Source: Streptosporangiaceae bacterium (lineage in GTDB: Bacteria; Actinomycetota; Actinomycetes; Streptosporangiales; Streptosporangiaceae). Taken from it: a stretch of 10,581 bases of DNA. The DNA is taken from NCBI GenBank assembly GCA_030052355.1, contig JASIGS010000509.1, positions 1 to 10,581 on the forward strand, given 5' to 3'. The notes beneath the pieces were generated by a model. The model did no database searches. It had not been told where the DNA came from and was given only the letters and a program-made list of their open reading frames with translations. Numbering within the stretch: position 1 is the stretch's first letter; each line of letters begins with the position of its first letter. The position numbers and the translations under genes were made by a program. This document shows, one piece after another, positions 1 to 5,503 of this stretch.

Positions 1-146
1 ACTGACACGCAGGCCCCGCAGTCCACGCACTCGTCGGGCTGGATGTACATCATGCGCTCGCCCTCATAGATGCAATCGACCGGGCATTCCCCGATGCACG
101 TCTTATCCAGTAGGTCGACGCAGCCCTGCGTGATGATGTAAGTCAA
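1..146 (-). CDS. fdxA: 7Fe ferredoxin FdxA, N-terminal 48 residues (3' end outside window)
   Basis: Small cytoplasmic electron carrier of the bacterial [3Fe-4S][4Fe-4S] ferredoxin family. Forty-eight residues are visible from a TTG start at 146, preceded by GGAG about 9 nt upstream. Cysteines at 9, 17, 21, 25, 40, 43 and 46 match the family spacing: by comparison with Azotobacter FdI, C9 and C17 (plus one further downstream) would hold the 3Fe cluster, and C21, C40, C43 and C46 the 4Fe cluster. The motif C-P-V-D-C-I-Y-E-G and the segment D-E-C-V-D-C-G-A-C are diagnostic. The gene lies 73 nt downstream of the double-HTH regulator on the same strand, but has its own promoter-like element inside the end of that gene. 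In M. tuberculosis the fdxA orthologue (Rv2007c) is hypoxia-induced through DosR, which fits the box seen here. The C-terminal half is not in the window. Confidence 0.95.
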   Translation of the reverse strand, partial: MTYIITQGCVDLLDKTCIGECPVDCIYEGERMMYIQPDECVDCGACVS

Positions 147-216
147 CTTGTTGCTCCTGTTCGGCGTGTTGCCCGTGATCCTTCGGGGAAGACCGAGTAG
201 TTACCTCGCGCCGACA

Positions 217-266
217 AAACTAAGGCCTTCGGTCGTTTCCGGACACCGACGAATATCCCTTGGGGG
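217..266 (-). promoter_or_regulatory. DosR-like box plus -10 element, fdxA promoter
   Basis: Read on the minus strand, the element begins with five C at 266-262, then AAGGGATATTCGTC. A TAGTTT hexamer (222-217, TANNNT type) follows 25 bp after the box. If that is the -10, transcription starts near 210, the box centre sits near -43 and the leader to the TTG start is about 64 nt. The same box and spacing occur at 2297-2346 and, with one extra base, at 3636-3686. The box is also coding sequence for the last residues of the upstream regulator, and the -10 overlaps its stop codon. No good -35 hexamer is visible, as expected for activator-dependent promoters. The function is inferred from the repeated architecture. 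Confidence 0.6.
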
Positions 267-1596
267 ACGCGTCACCCCCGGGGGCCTGGGCCGCGCGCGA
301 CGTGGACGCGGGCAGGAGACCGAACGCGTCTGCCACGGCGAACGCTCCGGACCTGTTGCGCACGCCGAGCTTACGGAACAGCCGGGTCTGGACGTTCTCG
401 ACCGTCTTCGGGGCAATACCCAGCACTCTGGCTGTCTGCCGGATCGAGTAGCCCTGGGCGAGCCAGCGGAGGATGTCACTTTCGCGGGCGGTGAGTTCTG
501 GCATCTCCATCCGGCCGGCGACTCCGTCCTCCCAGCGGGCGCGCACGGCTCCTATCAGCGGCCGCATCGGGGTCTTGCCGACCACGAGGTAGCCCTGACT
601 TACCATCCGCAACACAGAGAGGAAGTGGTCGTCGATCCTGTCGGCCGGCAGCAGCGAACAAGCCCCCGAAGCGAGTGCCTCGGCGAGCTCCGGCGGGTCC
701 ACCGGCTTGCTGTGCACAAGGATCGCCGTAATGCCGAGCTCTGCGACCAGATCCCAGTCCTGCTGCTCCGGATCGACCAGGACGCCCACGATCGGGCCGC
801 GGTGCGAGCGCGCCCAGTCCGTGTCGGCTACGGGTGCATGCGTCCGTATCAGCACGAATGGCATCCGGGTCGCGACCAGGACCGCCGCTATCTGATCGAG
901 AGCGGAGCCTTTCTGGCCAGACACCACCGTCAGCACCGGGAAGTCGCCGCTGTCCTCGCCGTCGTTCGCCCGCCTTCTAGGGGCCGGGGTCGCCGTGCGG
1001 TCGAGCATTCCGAGCGAGGCTGCCTTGGACACGGCGTGCGCGCTGCTGCTGACTTCCAGCTTCGCGAAGACCCGGCGCTTGACGTTCTCCACGGTGAGCG
1101 GGCTGATACTCAGCAAGGCCGCAATCTCACCAACGCTGTGGCCAGAAGCTGTCAGGACGACAATTTCAACTTCGCGGTCGGTCAGGCTGCCGGGGGTTGT
1201 ACGCGCGTGCCGCGCCTTGCTAGGCCTTAGCAGCGTGAGCAGTGCCGTGAGGCCGTGCGACTCCGGCACGAGCGAGCTGACGCCCGCGCGGCAGGCCGCG
1301 GCCAGATCCTGCTCGGTTGCATTGCGGTACATCACTATCACGTTCAGCTCAGGGAACGCGCGCTTCAGGTCGCCAACCAGGGCAGCCATATCGCCCAGCC
1401 TGGGGCCCGCATCGAGGATCACGACATCTGGCTGGCGCAGTTCGCAGAGCGCAAGGATGCCATCCGCCTCCGCAACCTTGCCCACCACGTTGATCTCAGG
1501 CCGAATGGCCAGGCAGGTGGACAGGGTGTCACGGAGCAGACGACGGGACGACTGCACGACTACTCGGACGCTTGGGCGAGCGGGGGACGTGGCCAT
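220..1596 (-). CDS. Tandem receiver-HTH / receiver-HTH transcription regulator (NarL/LuxR family)
   Basis: A 458-residue predicted DNA-binding regulator, about twice the usual NarL-family length. Half 1 has a receiver-like domain (about 10-125) and a LuxR-type HTH (136-198). Half 2 has a degenerate receiver-like domain (about 220-340) and a second LuxR HTH (366-428). The two HTHs share T-V-E-N-V and K-L around the recognition helix (168-180 and 398-410), so the halves look like an internal duplication. The first receiver keeps an aspartate in the phospho-site position (D62, in VVILDAG) but lacks the acidic pair after strand 1 (Q15-S16 there), and proline 111 stands where the conserved lysine belongs. 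D275 is the nearest equivalent in half 2. Classical phosphorylation is therefore doubtful. The ATG at 1596 has only a weak GGAATAGG-like ribosome site. No histidine kinase gene is adjacent. Plausible targets are the three boxed promoters nearby; that link is inference. Confidence 0.88.
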   Translation of the reverse strand: MATSPARPSVRVVVQSSRRLLRDTLSTCLAIRPEINVVGKVAEADGILALCELRQPDVVILDAGPRLGDMAALVGDLKRAFPELNVIVMYRNATEQDLAAACRAGVSSLVPESHGLTALLTLLRPSKARHARTTPGSLTDREVEIVVLTASGHSVGEIAALLSISPLTVENVKRRVFAKLEVSSSAHAVSKAASLGMLDRTATPAPRRRANDGEDSGDFPVLTVVSGQKGSALDQIAAVLVATRMPFVLIRTHAPVADTDWARSHRGPIVGVLVDPEQQDWDLVAELGITAILVHSKPVDPPELAEALASGACSLLPADRIDDHFLSVLRMVSQGYLVVGKTPMRPLIGAVRARWEDGVAGRMEMPELTARESDILRWLAQGYSIRQTARVLGIAPKTVENVQTRLFRKLGVRNRSGAFAVADAFGLLPASTSRAAQAPGGDASPKGYSSVSGNDRRP

Positions 1597-2296
1597 CGTT
1601 AGCCTATTCCGGTATCCACAACTGCGGGTTAGTCAGGAAGCGGAGTGGAGTCTACGCCGGAGCAGCCGTTTACCATGGCTAGTTCACCTTTATTTAGTAT
1701 CTGCCGTGTTACCTGCATGTGATTCAATTCACTGTCCGAACTGGGCAGAAGCGGCCACAGGCTGACCACCAGCCCGCGGTGGCGGCTGTGACGTGCCCTT
1801 TCGCTGACCGAGCACGAAGGAACGCCCACCGACGACCGCCTGACCACGAGTGCGTTAGCAACGCGCTCAGCGGGGCTGGCTGCTGTTGTGCGGATCTGCG
1901 CAATTTGCTTGTACAAACCTTCGGATTAATGAGGTTGACTACGCGCTTTCCCGCTCGCTGCTAAGGAGGATACCGTTTCGATAGGTCCGGTGCACGGCAA
2001 ACGCTTGCATGCAGTCATAGCGAATTCTGTTCGGCGTTGACCGGGAACCTCGCCGGCCCGGGCCGGCCGGGCAGCCCGCACGGTCGCTGGGCTGCGGCTG
2101 ATGGCAAAGCCGCTGGTCAGGACCCCTTTGTCAGGACGCTGCCTTGGGTGCCTTGGCTCATCGCGCGCGGTTAGACGTTGACGACCGTCGGCTGTGCGGT
2201 CGCTGTCACCTCATCGGCGTGTCGAACCGCCAGGACTGCCGAGCGGGCGCTTGGCCTGTCCTCCCCGTGAACAGGAGCCCCCCGGGGGGTTACCGT
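1597..2296. other. 700-nt region without a convincing gene
   Basis: This lies between the 5' end of the minus-strand regulator and the first plus-strand boxed promoter. Open frames here lack family-like sequence and consistent third-position G/C bias. It includes an AT-richer patch near 1685-1735 that may hold the regulator's promoter, though I see no clean -35/-10 pair. A strong Shine-Dalgarno-like AAGGAGG occurs at 1963-1969 with no start codon at proper distance. A 16-bp GC palindrome lies at 2052-2067, and a CCCCCCGGGGGG palindrome sits at about 2278-2289 just ahead of the box. A small RNA or degraded gene cannot be excluded. Confidence 0.5.
2052..2067. repeat. 16-bp perfect GC palindrome
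   Basis: GCCGGCCCGGGCCGGC is a perfect palindrome within the gene-free stretch upstream of the lipoprotein unit. It has no loop and no following T-run, so a terminator role is uncertain. It may be only a by-product of high GC. Confidence 0.4.
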
Positions 2297-2346
2297 CCCC
2301 CGAGGGTTATTGGTCCCTATCCCGGCCCAGTCGAGCCCCCTAGTGT
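2297..2346 (+). promoter_or_regulatory. DosR-like box plus -10 element, small membrane protein/lipoprotein promoter
   Basis: The box CCCCCGAGGGTTATTGGTCC (2297-2316) matches the fdxA and 3769-operon elements. TAGTGT at 2341-2346 lies exactly as far downstream as TAGTTT does in the fdxA promoter. The predicted start of transcription is near 2353. That leaves a leader of about 80 nt to the TTG at 2433, similar to the leaders of the other two units. The core GGGTTATTGGTCCC has the GGG...GTCCC half-site look of DosR/DevR boxes. Activation is inferred, not shown. Confidence 0.6.
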
Positions 2347-2432
2347 GCCGCAGGGTGAGGAACTTGCTGATCCTTGCCCCGCTCGAGACCCGGCAGGGTC
2401 TCGTTGCGTTCCCTCCGTCGTTGGAGGACGCA

Positions 2433-2735
2433 TTGGTCGGTCAGCGATGGCCGCTGGGCCGCGCGGCCCGGCTCCGGCGGCAGCGTATGTGGCCCGTAGT
2501 GACAACGGCGGGCGTCGGCCTGATCGCCGGCGCCGGGGCGTTAGCCGCGTCCGAGGACATGGCCGTTCACTACCGGACCCGCTGGGCGATCAGGCACGAG
2601 CAGAGCGGCGATCCGGGCGCGATGACCACACCGGTGGCGCGCCCGGATCTGCTTGCTGTGCTGCGCAGCAGCGGAATGACGAAGTTCCAGGCCATACGAA
2701 CGGAGACAATGCCATGCGCAACCGATGGTTGGTAG
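2433..2735 (+). CDS. Small single-pass membrane protein, unknown function
   Basis: An unrecognised 100-residue protein. It has a basic, arginine-rich N-terminus (residues 4-18), then one hydrophobic segment at about 20-39 (starting M-W-P-V-V-T), then a polar tail of about 60 residues. The TTG at 2433 is chosen because GGAGG lies 4-5 nt before it and because its distance from the upstream promoter matches the other boxed units. The frame is open further upstream (TTG 2310, GTG 2355), so a longer form is possible. About 85% of third codon positions are G or C between 2488 and 2700, above the first two positions, which supports real coding. The 3' end overlaps the lipoprotein start by 22 nt, suggesting translational coupling. 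The function is unknown. Confidence 0.55.
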   Translation: MVGQRWPLGRAARLRRQRMWPVVTTAGVGLIAGAGALAASEDMAVHYRTRWAIRHEQSGDPGAMTTPVARPDLLAVLRSSGMTKFQAIRTETMPCATDGW

Positions 2736-3283
2736 TCCCCGCTCTCGCAGCCGCGGCCGTGGTACTCGCGGCCTGCGGGAGCAACAGCAGCAACCCGGGC
2801 GACCCATCAGCCAACACCAACAACCCTCCAGCCGCGACGACGGCCAGCCACACCAGCACCGTCAAGATCAAGACGAAGCACACGAGCAAGGGAACCGTGC
2901 TCGTTGATGCCGCTGGGCACACCCTGTACTGGTTCGCCAAGGACACAAAGACCACGTCGAAGTGCAACGGAACGTGCGCCAGCTACTGGCCGCCGGTCAT
3001 AGGCAAGCCAGTCGCTGCGGCCGGCACTTCGCTGCCGCACGGCTTCGGGACGATCAAGCGGGCGGACGGCCAGACACAGGCGACCTATGACGGGCATCCG
3101 CTTTACACATACACCGGAGACGCATCGGCAGGCCAGGTCACTGGCAACGACCTCGACCTTTCTGGCGGCTGGTGGTATGCGATGACCCCATCCGGCTCCA
3201 AGCTCGGAAAGAGCTCATCAACGTCGACTTCAAGCAGCGGTGGCAGCAGCGGCGGTAGCAGCAGCAGCGGCGGCGGCTGGTGA
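2714..3283 (+). CDS. Secreted-repeat lipoprotein (PF03640-like)
   Basis: A predicted lipid-anchored extracytoplasmic protein of 189 residues. The signal peptide has a short basic start (M-R-N-R-W) and a hydrophobic core, ending in the lipobox L-A-A-C with the lipidated cysteine at 21. A Thr/Ser/Asn-rich linker follows to about 55. Two copies of the 'secreted repeat of unknown function' come next: about 57-97 (G-H-T-L-Y-W-F, then C84-N-G-T-C88 and Y-W-P-P) and about 109-157 (G-H-P-L-Y-T-Y, ending in G-G-W-W-Y-A). The C-terminus is a Ser/Gly tail ending in tryptophan. The ATG at 2714 is preceded by GGAGA at a 7-nt spacing. The frame is open upstream to 2144, but the lipobox and ribosome site fix this start. 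C84 and C88 could form a disulfide. The family's biochemical role is not known to me; electron transfer would fit the ferredoxin and redox-type promoter, as inference. Confidence 0.9.
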   Translation: MRNRWLVVPALAAAAVVLAACGSNSSNPGDPSANTNNPPAATTASHTSTVKIKTKHTSKGTVLVDAAGHTLYWFAKDTKTTSKCNGTCASYWPPVIGKPVAAAGTSLPHGFGTIKRADGQTQATYDGHPLYTYTGDASAGQVTGNDLDLSGGWWYAMTPSGSKLGKSSSTSTSSSGGSSGGSSSSGGGW

Positions 3284-3334
3284 CCATGGGTCATCCCCGG
3301 GCTGGTCGCAGCTAAGGCGCTGCAGACCTCCTCT

Positions 3335-3378
3335 AGTCCGCGGTGCTGTGCAGGGTCAGCTGCACGGCACCGCGGACT
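3335..3378 (+). terminator. Long hairpin downstream of lipoprotein gene
   Basis: The arms AGTCCGCGGTGC (3335-3346) and GCACCGCGGACT (3367-3378) pair perfectly. A T/G wobble (3347/3366) and six more pairs (GTGCAG with CTGCAC) close on the 6-nt loop GGTCAG, giving a stem of 19 pairs. It begins 52 nt after the lipoprotein stop. No T-run follows on either strand, so it may be a T-less actinobacterial terminator or an mRNA-stabilising structure. Confidence 0.65.
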
Positions 3379-3617
3379 GCTGTCCGGGGTGCCTCACCGA
3401 GTTCTTGGTCGCTGTCCTCCGGCTCGCGGGTGGAGTCACTCCGGGCGGCCGTGCGCGGCCAAGATGTTTGCTCAGGACGGCGCGACAGTCGTCGAAGCCG
3501 CCCGGCGCTTAACCGCCAACGGCGCGGCCGGCCAGGAGCTTTCGGGGGCTCCCATCGGCGGCCGACTCAAGGTTGACCTTTTTGCATATTTGCTGGCAGC
3601 GCGCTCGCTAGATACAC
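3379..3617. other. Gene-free spacer upstream of the 3769 operon
   Basis: Open frames here (for example one beginning near 3464) have no recognisable domain and no good ribosome site. An AT-richer patch (about 3573-3600, including TTGACC at 3573-3578) has no -10 at suitable spacing. I see nothing else to annotate before the tandem boxes at 3618. Confidence 0.45.
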
Positions 3618-3686
3618 CCCCCAAGGGTTTTTCGTCCCCTGAGAGATTTTCGTCCCTGTGCGGAAGCGGTTTGGAGCATCTAGCTT
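3618..3686 (+). promoter_or_regulatory. Two tandem DosR-like boxes plus -10 element, three-gene operon promoter
   Basis: Box 1 (3618-3637) is CCCCCAAGGGTTTTTCGTCC, nearly identical to the fdxA box. Box 2 (3636-3655) is a weaker copy, CCCCTGAGAGATTTTCGTCC, starting 18 bp after box 1. TAGCTT at 3681-3686 lies 26 bp after box 2, one base more than at the two other promoters. The predicted start of transcription is near 3693, with a leader of about 76 nt to the GTG at 3769. Two boxes at one promoter suggest cooperative binding, as described for some DosR targets. The role is inferred from architecture. Confidence 0.6.
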
Positions 3687-3768
3687 GTGGCAGGTAGGGA
3701 GTTAGCTCGATCTCCAGCCTCGCGCCGAGACCGGCTCTGGTTTTGGTGCGCTTACAGTCGGAGGCCAC

Positions 3769-5442
3769 GTGGTCCCAAAGCACCGGAGGTCTGAGCCGTC
3801 GCTGGCTTCAGTAGGTGCACCTGTAAACACGGTTGACTGGCCCGAGCCGGACGGGTACGGCCCCTATGCAAACACCGCCGGGTCCACGGCCCTGCACGCG
3901 AGGGTCGGGCCCGCGGGCAACGGCTACCCTGCGTCAGACGGTTACAACGGTTACAACGGCTACAACGGCCGTGCCGTCGAACCAGGCTGGGCTGCACCAT
4001 CCGACGGATATCCCTGGCAGGAATGGCAGGACCCCCAAGATTGGGGGCCCGCGCCGGCGCTGTACCCCGACCATCCGTCAGCGCCGGTACCGCGTGTCCA
4101 GCTCTCGGGCGACCATCCGTCGCGGCCCATGCCAATTCCGCGTGGGTACGGTGCACCCGACTTGCCGCGTCGGCAGGCGGCGGCGCCGGCAAGGGCCTGG
4201 AGCCCGCAGCCAGCGCCCGATGCCGATTACCGCAACGGCAACCGCTGGCTGCATGCCGTCCCGGACAACCCGCCCGCCGCAGACTACGCAGACTACGCGG
4301 ACTACGCGCCGTATCCGGGGCAACCCGTAACCGACCTGGCAGGTCCTGACTGGCGCGAGACGACCGGCTGGCAGGAAACTACCTACTACCGCCACGAGAC
4401 CGGTCCAATACCCGCGGCGGGTCCGTTCCAAAACGGCCGCCACCAGGGCGGGGATTCGCTGTGGAACGCCGGGCAGGTTCTCACGGCGGCCAACGGTCAG
4501 GCGGCCCAGATCGCGCGAGAGGCGGAGGACTACGCCACCTCGATACGCGAGGCTGCGGAACGCGAGGCGGCCGCGATAGCTCAGCAGGCGGCTGGCCAGG
4601 CCGACACGCTAACCCAGCAGGCCACGAGCCATGCTGCCGCGATTCGCGAGGCGGCCGAGCGGGAGGCTGCCGAGCTGCGAGCCCGGATCGAGTCGATGTC
4701 CGGCGACCTCGGCCGACTGGCCGCATTCGTCACCGAAAACCTGACCGCCCCGGCGATGCCCGCGATCGCTCCGCCGCTCCCGGACGCCATGCCGGCACTG
4801 CCTCAGATGACGCCAGTTCTGCCGGAGACCGTGGATCCAGGGCCGGACACCAGGCCGGCCAAGCCACACGCCAGGCCGATCGCGCCGGGCACTGGCCCTG
4901 ACACCCGGCACGCAGAGCCTGAGACCACCAGGCGCGTGAGGCCAGATACAAGCCCAGGCACCAGGCCGACACCGACAAGGCCGGGTACCGGCCGCGCGAT
5001 GCCGGACACGACCAAGCGTGTGAGGCCGGACACCGGGCCGGGCCACAGGCCAACAGGCCCCGGCGCCAAGCCGACCGGGCCAAGGACAGCGCCGGCCGGC
5101 CCAGGTGCCAAGCCGACCGGGCCAAGGACAGCGCCGGCCAGCAAGGCGGATGGGCGAAACAGGCAGCAGCGGGCCGCCCGCATCGTCACGGCTGGCACCG
5201 CGGCGCTGCTCTCGGTCGCCGCCATCGGCGCTATCACGATGACCGGCATTCACGGATTCAGCTTCTTCGTTTTCAGAGAATCCGGACAAGGTGAGACGCC
5301 GGGCACCTTCACTGACGCGGACTTCCTGGCTGGACAGAAGGAATGTCCTGGCCCCAAGGTGTGCCCTGCGCCGAAGCACCGCGCTACAACGACCGGGAAA
5401 CATCACAAGACCACAAGCCAGACCTCCAGTGCGAGCAACTGA
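3769..5442 (+). CDS. Tyr-rich/coiled-coil/Pro-rich single-pass membrane protein
   Basis: An unrecognised 557-residue protein with a clear modular layout. Residues 1-230 are low complexity, rich in Tyr, Gly, Pro and Asp, with short tandem repeats YNGYNGYNG and DYADYADYA. An Ala/Glu-rich coiled coil follows at about 233-325, with the repeated phrase I-R-E-A-A-E-R-E-A-A. Residues 345-462 form a Pro/Thr/Arg-rich linker with repeats such as R-V-R-P-D-T and a 14-residue tandem duplication. One hydrophobic segment lies at about 472-492, before a tail of about 65 residues with two cysteines (C-P-G-P-K-V-C-P). The basic residues just before the hydrophobic segment suggest the long N-terminal part is cytoplasmic. 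The GTG start has GGAGG 4 nt upstream. It is first in a three-gene unit behind two boxes, 61 nt before the next gene. A scaffold or cytoskeleton-like role is possible, since the coiled coil superficially recalls DivIVA-type proteins, but there is no direct evidence. Confidence 0.82.
   Translation: MVPKHRRSEPSLASVGAPVNTVDWPEPDGYGPYANTAGSTALHARVGPAGNGYPASDGYNGYNGYNGRAVEPGWAAPSDGYPWQEWQDPQDWGPAPALYPDHPSAPVPRVQLSGDHPSRPMPIPRGYGAPDLPRRQAAAPARAWSPQPAPDADYRNGNRWLHAVPDNPPAADYADYADYAPYPGQPVTDLAGPDWRETTGWQETTYYRHETGPIPAAGPFQNGRHQGGDSLWNAGQVLTAANGQAAQIAREAEDYATSIREAAEREAAAIAQQAAGQADTLTQQATSHAAAIREAAEREAAELRARIESMSGDLGRLAAFVTENLTAPAMPAIAPPLPDAMPALPQMTPVLPETVDPGPDTRPAKPHARPIAPGTGPDTRHAEPETTRRVRPDTSPGTRPTPTRPGTGRAMPDTTKRVRPDTGPGHRPTGPGAKPTGPRTAPAGPGAKPTGPRTAPASKADGRNRQQRAARIVTAGTAALLSVAAIGAITMTGIHGFSFFVFRESGQGETPGTFTDADFLAGQKECPGPKVCPAPKHRATTTGKHHKTTSQTSSASN
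5065..5139 (+). repeat. 42-bp-period direct repeat inside the Pro-rich linker
   Basis: A 33-base sequence (5065-5097) recurs exactly at 5107-5139. It encodes two copies of a 14-residue unit, G-A-K-P-T-G-P-R-T-A-P-A-G-P. Exact nucleotide identity, including third positions, suggests a recent duplication and possible length variation between strains. Confidence 0.85.
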
Positions 5443-5503
5443 ACGGCCGTAGGAAGGCAATTCTCGCGGGAGCGGGTCAATCCTCCGGAAGGAAAGCTCC
5501 GAG

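Noticed and set aside
148..1230. Plus-strand 360-residue open frame
   Set aside because: Antisense shadow of the double-HTH regulator; arginine/histidine-rich with no domain, whereas the minus-strand frame has clear HTH motifs.
1935..1964. TTGACT with TGCTAA as a plus-strand promoter
   Set aside because: The -10 match is poor and no gene follows within a sensible distance.
1990..2040. 16-residue GTG frame after the AAGGAGG at 1963-1969
   Set aside because: The Shine-Dalgarno is 20 nt from the GTG, too far, and there is no supporting feature.
2144..2713. In-frame 190-residue extension of the lipoprotein
   Set aside because: It would bury the signal peptide and lipobox. The ATG at 2714 has a good ribosome site, and another frame better fits coding bias between 2433 and 2713.
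3573..3614. TTGACC and TAGATA as a promoter pair
   Set aside because: The gap between them is 30 bp, far beyond normal spacing; the conserved box/-10 arrangement is the better candidate.
3464..3697. Frame beginning M-F-A-Q-D-G-A as a small gene or decayed regulator
   Set aside because: No ribosome site or recognisable domain, and it runs through the tandem boxes and the -10 element.
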